A stretch of 10,580 nucleotides of DNA, taken from positions 1 to 10,580 of the forward strand of contig CAZUZO010000123.1 of the NCBI GenBank assembly GCA_964624765.1. The letters run 5' to 3'. How positions within the stretch are numbered: position 1 is the stretch's first letter; every line of letters begins with the position of its first letter. A model generated the notes under the pieces. It was not told where the DNA came from. It saw nothing but the letters and a program-made list of their open reading frames with translations, and made no database searches. Below are positions 6,749-10,580 of the stretch, piece by piece. This DNA comes from JAGTVB01 sp964624765 (GTDB lineage Bacteria; Pseudomonadota; Gammaproteobacteria; HK1). Position numbers and translations under genes: made by a program.

Positions 6749-7318
6749 ATGAAGTGTGCCAAGGTCAAGGAGTCTCCGAGGCTCGAAGGACGCCGCCGAG
6801 TGCTGAAGATGGGAGCTTTGCTCGCCGCGGCGTCCTGCTCGCCGCAGGTGCTGGCAGTGGAGGGAACGGAGAAGCGAACGCTTGCCTTCGTAAATTTGCA
6901 CACGGGCGAGAGCCTGGAAACGACTTATTGGTTACAAGGCAAATACCGATCCGAGCCACTGCATGCCATCAGCCATATCTTACGCGACCACCGTGCCGAT
7001 GCGTTGCGCCCCATGGATCTTGACCTACTCGATCTGCTGTACCGGATCAAGCTTCGGCTTCGAACCGACGAGCCTTTCGAGGTATTCTCTGGCTATCGAA
7101 CTCCGGCGACCAACTCGTTGCTGCGCCAGCGGCGCAGTGGCGTAGCGACCCGCAGTTTACATATGTTGGGTCAGGCGGTGGACGTGGGGCTTCCTGGACG
7201 GACTCTGGGAGAGTTGCAGCAGACGGCTCTGGCACTTCAGGCGGGGGGCGTCGGTTACTATCCGGCGACGGGCTTTGTGCACCTGGACGTGGGACCCGTC
7301 CGTCACTGGCGCGGCTAG
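6749..7318 (+). CDS. YcbK/MepK-like murein endopeptidase (DUF882, peptidase M15 fold) with Tat-type signal
   Basis: 189-residue periplasmic metallopeptidase that should cut peptide cross-links in peptidoglycan; E. coli MepK (YcbK) acts on cross-links including the 3-3 type. The N-terminus has a twin-arginine pattern (RRRVLK, 15-20) and a hydrophobic stretch ending near VLA (34-36), so Tat export is likely. The mature part begins with LAFVNLHTGES. Zinc ligands are His138 and Asp145 in SLHMLGQAVDV and His178 in FVHLDVG; SGYRTPATN (114-122) and GGVGYYP (166-172) are family hallmarks. GGGGGT (6738-6743) is the ribosome binding site. A Cys at 30 gives only a poor lipobox, so a lipoprotein is less likely. 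It follows the transporter by 111 bases. Confidence 0.9.
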   Translation: MKCAKVKESPRLEGRRRVLKMGALLAAASCSPQVLAVEGTEKRTLAFVNLHTGESLETTYWLQGKYRSEPLHAISHILRDHRADALRPMDLDLLDLLYRIKLRLRTDEPFEVFSGYRTPATNSLLRQRRSGVATRSLHMLGQAVDVGLPGRTLGELQQTALALQAGGVGYYPATGFVHLDVGPVRHWRG

Positions 7319-7379
7319 GTTTGTAAGAAGCGATGTCCAGCAGGGGCGTGAGAGTCTTTGCGCGACAGAGGAGGCGCAC

Positions 7380-8786
7380 ATGAGGGGCAGGACCCTTTAC
7401 GATAAGCTCTGGGACGCGCATGTCGTGCGTATCAACGAAGACGGCACGACGTTGCTCTACATCGATCGACACCTGGTCCACGAGGTGACCTCGCCGCAAG
7501 CGTTCGAGGGACTGAGGCTGGCCGGTCGTCGCCCCTGGCGGGCGGCAGCGAATCTTGCTGTGGCCGACCACAATGTGCCCACCACCGACCGAGATCAAGG
7601 TATTCGCGACCCACTCTCACGGTTGCAGGTGGACACCTTGGTGCGCAATTGTCAGCATTGGGGCATCACCCACTATGGCATGGACGATCCACGCCAGGGC
7701 ATCGTGCACGTGATCGGCCCTGAGCAAGGAGCGACTCTGCCTGGGATGACGGTGGTGTGCGGGGATTCGCACACTTCGACCCACGGAGCGTTCGGGGCGC
7801 TCGCCTTCGGGATCGGTACCTCGGAGGTGGAGCAGGTACTGGCCACCCAGTGCCTGCGGCAAAAAAAGTCTCGCAATATGCGAGTGAGCGTGATCGGGGC
7901 GGCGGGTCCCGGCATCACGGCAAAGGACGTCATACTGGCGATTATCGGCAAAATCGGTGCAGCGGGTGCCACGGGCTATGCTCTTGAGTTTTCCGGTGCT
8001 GCCGTCACTGCGCTCTCGATGGAGGGCCGGATGACCGTCTGTAACATGGCTATCGAGGCCGGTGCCCGGGCTGGGCTGATAGCGGTCGACGAAAAGACCA
8101 TCGAGTACCTGCGCGGTCGTCCGTACGCGCCCTCCGGCGCACTGTGGCATCGGGCGGTGGACTCCTGGGCCGATCTAGTCAGTGACCCGGATGCAGGGTT
8201 CGACCGAGAGGTGTCCCTCGATGCGTCGACGGTTCTTCCTCAAGTCACTTGGGGAACCTCGCCGGAGATGGTGGCGCCGGTGACGGGTCGGGTGCCGGAT
8301 CCGAGCCAAGAGCCGGATGTGGGGCGAAGCAAGGGGCTAGCGCGGGCCCTAGACTATATGGGGCTGTCCCCGGGGACCTCGATCGTTGATATACATCTCG
8401 ACAAAGTGTTTATCGGCTCCTGCACGAATTCCCGTCTGGAGGACCTTCGTGCCGCCGCGGAAGTGGTCAAGGGACGCAGAATCGCTCCCAACATCCGCCT
8501 GGCCATGGTGGTGCCGGGTTCTGGGCTGGTCAAAGCCCAGGCCGAGCGTGAGGGCCTGCACCGGATCTTCATGAACGCGGGGTTCGAATGGCGCGATGCC
8601 GGTTGTTCCATGTGCCTGGCCATGAATGCCGATCGTTTGTTGCCGGGTGAACGATGCGCTTCGACCTCCAACCGAAATTTCGAGGGCCGCCAAGGTCGCG
8701 GAGGACGAACCCATCTGGTGAGCCCGGTGATGGCCGCTGCGGCGGCCATCACCGGGCATTTCGTCGATATCCGGGCGTTGCCGTAA
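7380..8786 (+). CDS. leuC: 3-isopropylmalate dehydratase, large subunit
   Basis: Large subunit of isopropylmalate isomerase (leucine biosynthesis), which with LeuD converts 2- to 3-isopropylmalate through a [4Fe-4S] cluster. The 468 residues are full length. Cluster ligands are Cys348 (GSCTNSR), Cys409 and Cys412 (GCSMC). CGDSHTSTHGAFGALAFGIG (127-146), ADHNVPT (62-68) and NRNFEGRQG (431-439) are family motifs. ATG 7380 is preferred over an upstream in-frame start at 7275 because AGAGGAGG (7367-7374) lies five bases before it and MRGRTLYDKLWDAHVV is the normal N-terminus. leuD usually follows directly but is absent from the rest of the window; the gene must lie elsewhere for the enzyme to work. 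Confidence 0.97.
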   Translation: MRGRTLYDKLWDAHVVRINEDGTTLLYIDRHLVHEVTSPQAFEGLRLAGRRPWRAAANLAVADHNVPTTDRDQGIRDPLSRLQVDTLVRNCQHWGITHYGMDDPRQGIVHVIGPEQGATLPGMTVVCGDSHTSTHGAFGALAFGIGTSEVEQVLATQCLRQKKSRNMRVSVIGAAGPGITAKDVILAIIGKIGAAGATGYALEFSGAAVTALSMEGRMTVCNMAIEAGARAGLIAVDEKTIEYLRGRPYAPSGALWHRAVDSWADLVSDPDAGFDREVSLDASTVLPQVTWGTSPEMVAPVTGRVPDPSQEPDVGRSKGLARALDYMGLSPGTSIVDIHLDKVFIGSCTNSRLEDLRAAAEVVKGRRIAPNIRLAMVVPGSGLVKAQAEREGLHRIFMNAGFEWRDAGCSMCLAMNADRLLPGERCASTSNRNFEGRQGRGGRTHLVSPVMAAAAAITGHFVDIRALP

Positions 8787-8817
8787 GGTCGGCGGTTTGA
8801 TGACCTTTGCCCCGGGG

Positions 8818-8917
8818 GCAGCCGACCCCGTGACGCAAGGGACGCCGTGAAGACGTCCCTGTCGGCTTGGGTCCGGCCGCCTCCGCACACACCCTTGCGT
8901 GCCCGGGGTTCGGCTGC
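8818..8917. repeat. Imperfect inverted repeat with nested hairpins after leuC
   Basis: The 24 bases at 8818-8841 match the reverse complement of 8892-8917 except for small gaps and a few mismatches (shared blocks GCAGCCGA, CCCCG, CGCAAGGG). Inside, AGCCGAC (8820-8826) can instead pair with GTCGGCT (8861-8867), and AGGGACG (8838-8844) with CGTCCCT (8854-8860), giving a two-step stem. No gene is seen. A plus frame from 8847 lacks a ribosome binding site and reads through into the next gene in another frame, so I do not call it. The segment looks like a structured intergenic repeat in the place where leuD would be expected. Confidence 0.55.
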
Positions 8918-8977
8918 CGAAGGATTGGTGACCGACGGTGTGCTCCAGGGCAACTCTGACGAAACGATGACCATGGC

Positions 8978-9052
8978 CGAACTTCTTGCCAGGGAGTGCA
9001 AGTTCGCCAGAGGCGCCGCGGCAGGGCTTGGCGCCGGGCACCTTGCTCTGCC
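8978..9052. repeat. Further hairpins in the leuC-9106 gap
   Basis: CGAACTT (8978-8984) pairs with AAGTTCG (9000-9006); CTTGC (8985-8989) with GCAAG (8998-9002) is a competing inner stem. A second stem pairs GGCAGGGC (9020-9027) with GCTCTGCC (9045-9052) through one wobble. Together with the inverted repeat at 8818-8917 they fill most of the 319-base gene-free stretch 8787-9105. A structured RNA or a decayed repeat element are both possible. Confidence 0.4.
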
Positions 9053-9065
9053 GGCGCTCGTGACA

Positions 9066-9085
9066 TTTTTAAAGCAGCTTCTAAG
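9066..9085 (+). repeat. Intergenic repeat end motif, copy 2
   Basis: TTTTTAAAGCAGCTTCTAAG, 18 of 20 bases identical to 82-101. As at the window start it ends a hairpin-rich segment and precedes a gene by a few tens of bases (21 here, 49 at the first copy). Confidence 0.5.
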
Positions 9086-9105
9086 ACATCGAGGGGAATG
9101 GGGCG

Positions 9106-9417
9106 ATGAAACGAGCAAGAACGATGGAAGAGTACCAGGGGATGGTGAAGGAGGCTTTGGCCGAAATTCAGGATCTGAGGGATGCCATCGAGTTTGATGA
9201 AGACGAGATGTCGGTGGCGATCGGATTCGTGGACCGCCTGGATGCGGAAGTTCGCAAACTCTACGATCTCATGGTCGAGGGGCGCTACCGATTCGAGAAT
9301 GAAGATCTGCCCTTCATGCCGATCATCGCCGACGAGTCGACCCACTTTCTGCCTTTCAAGGAGCTGATCGAGACCCTCAACCGCACCCACCGTGAGGGTT
9401 TGGAAACCGACCCCTAA
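9106..9417 (+). CDS. Hypothetical acidic helical protein
   Basis: 103-residue protein I do not recognise. It is acidic, lacks Cys and Trp, and has no signal peptide or membrane segment. Residues 7-30 and 36-58 look like amphipathic helices; a turn-rich middle (RYRFENEDLPFMPII, 60-74) and a final helix with LIETLNRTHREGL (87-99) follow. GAGGGG (9090-9095) is a plausible ribosome binding site. Ordered codon use and a clean stop before the next intergenic region support a real gene. It lies after leuC across the repeat zone, so it probably has its own transcript. A role in regulation or protein binding cannot be inferred from sequence alone. Confidence 0.7.
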   Translation: MKRARTMEEYQGMVKEALAEIQDLRDAIEFDEDEMSVAIGFVDRLDAEVRKLYDLMVEGRYRFENEDLPFMPIIADESTHFLPFKELIETLNRTHREGLETDP

Positions 9418-9541
9418 GGGCGTTATTCCGGCGGGGCAACTCGGAACCTAGCCGGCGGCCGAAGGAAGTCGCAAGATTCAGTGGTTCGAGAACATTTGGG
9501 TTTTCGGTTTCAGGTGGTCGACGGCGGCGATCGCAGTTAGA

Positions 9542-9598
9542 ACAAATCGGTCCTGCGCATAATTAGCCCTAGGGCTATAGCGCACCTACTTGATTTGT
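9542..9598. promoter_or_regulatory. Nested palindrome upstream of gene C, possible operator or structured leader
   Basis: Three inverted pairs share one centre (9570/9571): TAGCCCT/AGGGCTA, a perfect 14-bp palindrome at 9564-9577; TGCGC (9554-9558) with GCGCA (9580-9584); and ACAAATC (9542-9548) with GATTTGT (9592-9598). Such dyad symmetry may bind a dimeric regulator or form a cruciform or RNA hairpin. It lies about 100 bases before the 24-codon ORF. The flanking gene-free sequence 9418-9541 shows nothing else I can support. Confidence 0.5.
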
Positions 9599-9619
9599 GG
9601 ACTAACAAGACTGGCCGAC

Positions 9620-9649
9620 TTGAACATTAGCTGGGATCGTTACGATAAA
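9620..9649 (+). promoter_or_regulatory. Weak sigma70 promoter candidate for the C transcript
   Basis: TTGAAC (9620-9625) could be a -35 box and GATAAA (9644-9649) a -10 box with 18-base spacing; the -10 matches consensus at four of six positions. TACGAT (9641-9646) is an alternative, but with only 15-base spacing. The place, between the palindrome and the first ribosome binding site, is suitable. Confidence 0.25.
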
Positions 9650-9692
9650 TGTCTTAGGAGCGCTATATACCGATTATCACAAAGGAGTTAGT

Positions 9693-9767
9693 ATGGTCGC
9701 TGCGTTGCGCCTAGCCGCACGCAAGGGCCGGAGATATCGTTTTGACTTCGAGGAGGTACTGTCATGA
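9693..9767 (+). CDS. 24-codon leader ORF translationally coupled to gene C
   Basis: A 24-residue ORF (MVAALRLAARKGRRYRFDFE then EVLS) with a good ribosome binding site AAAGGAG (9681-9687) six bases before its ATG. Its TGA overlaps the ATG of gene C as ATGA, the typical arrangement for translational coupling, and its last codons contain the GAGGAGGT Shine-Dalgarno of C. The peptide is basic in the middle and acidic at the end. It may be a regulatory leader peptide whose translation opens or occludes the C start, or a functional small protein. None of the other three family genes has such an ORF that I can see. It may also be a chance ORF. Confidence 0.45.
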   Translation: MVAALRLAARKGRRYRFDFEEVLS

Positions 9768-9988
9768 GCGATGCCTTTAAATCCGGTGGCGATGCCACGG
9801 CCACTGCCGAGGGCTATCAAGCGAACCTTGACGCGACCACGATGTTCAATGCGGGCGTGGATGTGGGGGTTGCCAACCCTGATATCATGAGCGACAAGGA
9901 TTTCACGCAGCAGGGCCAGCAAGTGGGAGCGGGTGCGTTCGGTGGAGCCGGTGGGCGTGACAACGTTAGCCAGAACATTGTCGTCTGA
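9764..9988 (+). CDS. Small Gly/Ala/Asn-rich protein, family member C
   Basis: 74-residue paralogue of A, B and D; the 70-residue core starts at Phe5. It has FKSGGDATATAEGYQANLD, NAGVDVGVANPDI, SDKDFTQQGQQVGAGA and DNVSQNIVV. It shares 58 of 70 core residues with D, and many DNA differences between the two are third-position changes, which argues for selection on the protein. GAGGAGGT (9750-9757) lies six bases before the ATG. No Cys, Trp, signal peptide or membrane segment. The alternating small/polar pattern at the N-terminus (DATATAEG) could form a beta strand. It overlaps the stop of the 24-codon ORF and is separated from D by 240 bases. Function unknown. Confidence 0.88.
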   Translation: MSDAFKSGGDATATAEGYQANLDATTMFNAGVDVGVANPDIMSDKDFTQQGQQVGAGAFGGAGGRDNVSQNIVV

Positions 9989-10019
9989 GTAAGGCGGTTT
10001 TAATTCTGTCGTGACTGAC

Positions 10020-10040
10020 CCGGCGGCCGCCGGCCGCCGG
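10020..10040. other. Very GC-rich perfect hairpin between C and D
   Basis: CCGGCGGCC (10020-10028) and GGCCGCCGG (10032-10040) are perfectly complementary around a GCC loop. It begins 31 bases after the C stop. No T-tract follows, so it could be a REP-like or transcript-stabilising element or a factor-dependent termination site. The rest of the C-D gap (10041-10228) is pyrimidine-rich with no gene or clear promoter seen. Confidence 0.45.
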
Positions 10041-10228
10041 CGTCCAAGGGTTCTCCCTACACCTTCCCCGTCATCGCTCTAGCTTTCTGGTTCGCCTTCG
10101 CACCCTGTGCAGGCGTCACAAAAACATTCCAACTATTCCCCTTACACCGGCCTCGCTTATCCGTAGCATAGGCTCCGTCGCCGTCGCGGCGTAAGTTGGA
10201 CTCAGTTAATCCATGCAGGAGACAAACC

Positions 10229-10468
10229 ATGAGCTACGGTTATCGCAATGTCGATTTCAAACCCGGTGGCGATGCCACGGCGAGCGCCGAGGGGCAGCAA
10301 GCCAACATCGATCCGACCACGATGATCAACGCCGGAACGGATGTGGGCGTCGCCAATCCTGATATCTTTAGCGACAAGGACTTCACGCAGCAGGGCCAGC
10401 AAGTGGGGGCGGGTGCGCTTGGTGGGACCGGCGGGAGCGACAACGTTTACCAGAACATTGTGGTCTGA
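10229..10468 (+). CDS. Small Gly/Ala/Asn-rich protein, family member D
   Basis: 79-residue paralogue closest to C. The core starts at Phe10 and is again exactly 70 residues: FKPGGDATASAEGQQANID, NAGTDVGVANPDI, SDKDFTQQGQQVGAGA, DNVYQNIVV. It has the longest variable N-terminus (MSYGYRNVD). An upstream in-frame ATG at 10196 exists, but GCAGGAGA (10215-10222) sits six bases before 10229 and MS is the usual beginning of the paralogues, so 10229 is chosen. A stretch of at least 25 bases around the FTQQGQQVG codons is identical to C, indicating recent duplication. No Cys, signal peptide or membrane helix. More copies could lie right of the window; the remaining 112 bases show only a small AGGCT/AGCCT hairpin (10539-10551). 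Confidence 0.88.
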   Translation: MSYGYRNVDFKPGGDATASAEGQQANIDPTTMINAGTDVGVANPDIFSDKDFTQQGQQVGAGALGGTGGSDNVYQNIVV

Positions 10469-10580
10469 GGTGCTTTGGGCATGATCGGTCGGGGGCACAG
10501 GTCGCGGCATCGCTTTTGCCGGGAGACGGTGGGTGCGAAGGCTTTAAGCCTCGAATGGGAGCCGATGCTCGGCGGGTGCT

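Noticed and set aside
8354..9118. Long minus-strand frames opposite leuC and its downstream gap
   Set aside because: leuC on the plus strand is certain, and these frames are GC-rich shadows without domain features.
8847..9197. Plus-strand frame of 116 codons between leuC and the 9106 gene
   Set aside because: It starts inside a hairpin loop, has no ribosome binding site, runs through the repeat motif and overlaps the 9106 gene in another frame; no leuD similarity is visible.
1..10580. CRISPR array, tRNA or rRNA genes
   Set aside because: No regularly spaced direct repeats and no cloverleaf or rRNA-like sequence were seen on reading both strands.

Overview
The window looks like chromosomal DNA from a GC-rich gammaproteobacterium. 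This rests on the type of aroC and leuC, the HcaT-like transporter directly overlapping aroC, and the YcbK/MepK-like Tat-type peptidase, all familiar from gammaproteobacteria. A free-living sulfur-oxidising or methanotrophic lineage is possible, but no gene here proves it. All credible genes are on the plus strand. No rRNA, tRNA or CRISPR array was seen.

Layout. Positions 1-101 hold a strongly palindromic intergenic repeat. At 150-2656 three overlapping genes form an apparent operon: a GT2 glycosyltransferase with a helical, TPR-like tail, a second GT2 glycosyltransferase, and a stand-alone class I glutamine amidotransferase. Two small related genes follow (A at 2838, B at 3171). Then come two strong hairpins, a 142-bp element with terminal inverted repeats that resembles a MITE (3495-3636), and a Nudix hydrolase of the GDP-mannose mannosyl hydrolase type. 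A housekeeping block covers 4327-8786: aroC (chorismate synthase), an MFS transporter, a MepK-like murein endopeptidase and leuC (isopropylmalate isomerase large subunit). leuD does not follow leuC; about 320 bases of hairpin-rich repeat sequence stand there instead, then an unrecognised 103-residue acidic protein (9106-9417). The right end has a nested palindrome (9542-9598), a 24-codon ORF whose stop overlaps the next start, and two more members of the small protein family (C at 9764, D at 10229).

The most striking content is the four-member family A-D. Each protein is 74-79 residues and ends in a 70-residue core that aligns without a gap in all four. About 41 of the 70 core positions are invariant. 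The proteins are rich in Gly, Ala, Asn, Asp and Gln, and have no Cys, signal peptide or membrane segment. They lie as two tandem pairs about 6.4 kb apart, on either side of the aroC-leuC block. I cannot assign them to a known family. Their function is open: a self-assembling or amyloid-like structural protein, a secreted peptide, or a modified peptide are all guesses.

The glycosyltransferase/amidotransferase operon and the Nudix hydrolase would fit nucleotide-sugar or surface glycan metabolism. aroC and leuC serve aromatic and leucine biosynthesis. Any link between the glycan genes and the small proteins rests on proximity only.
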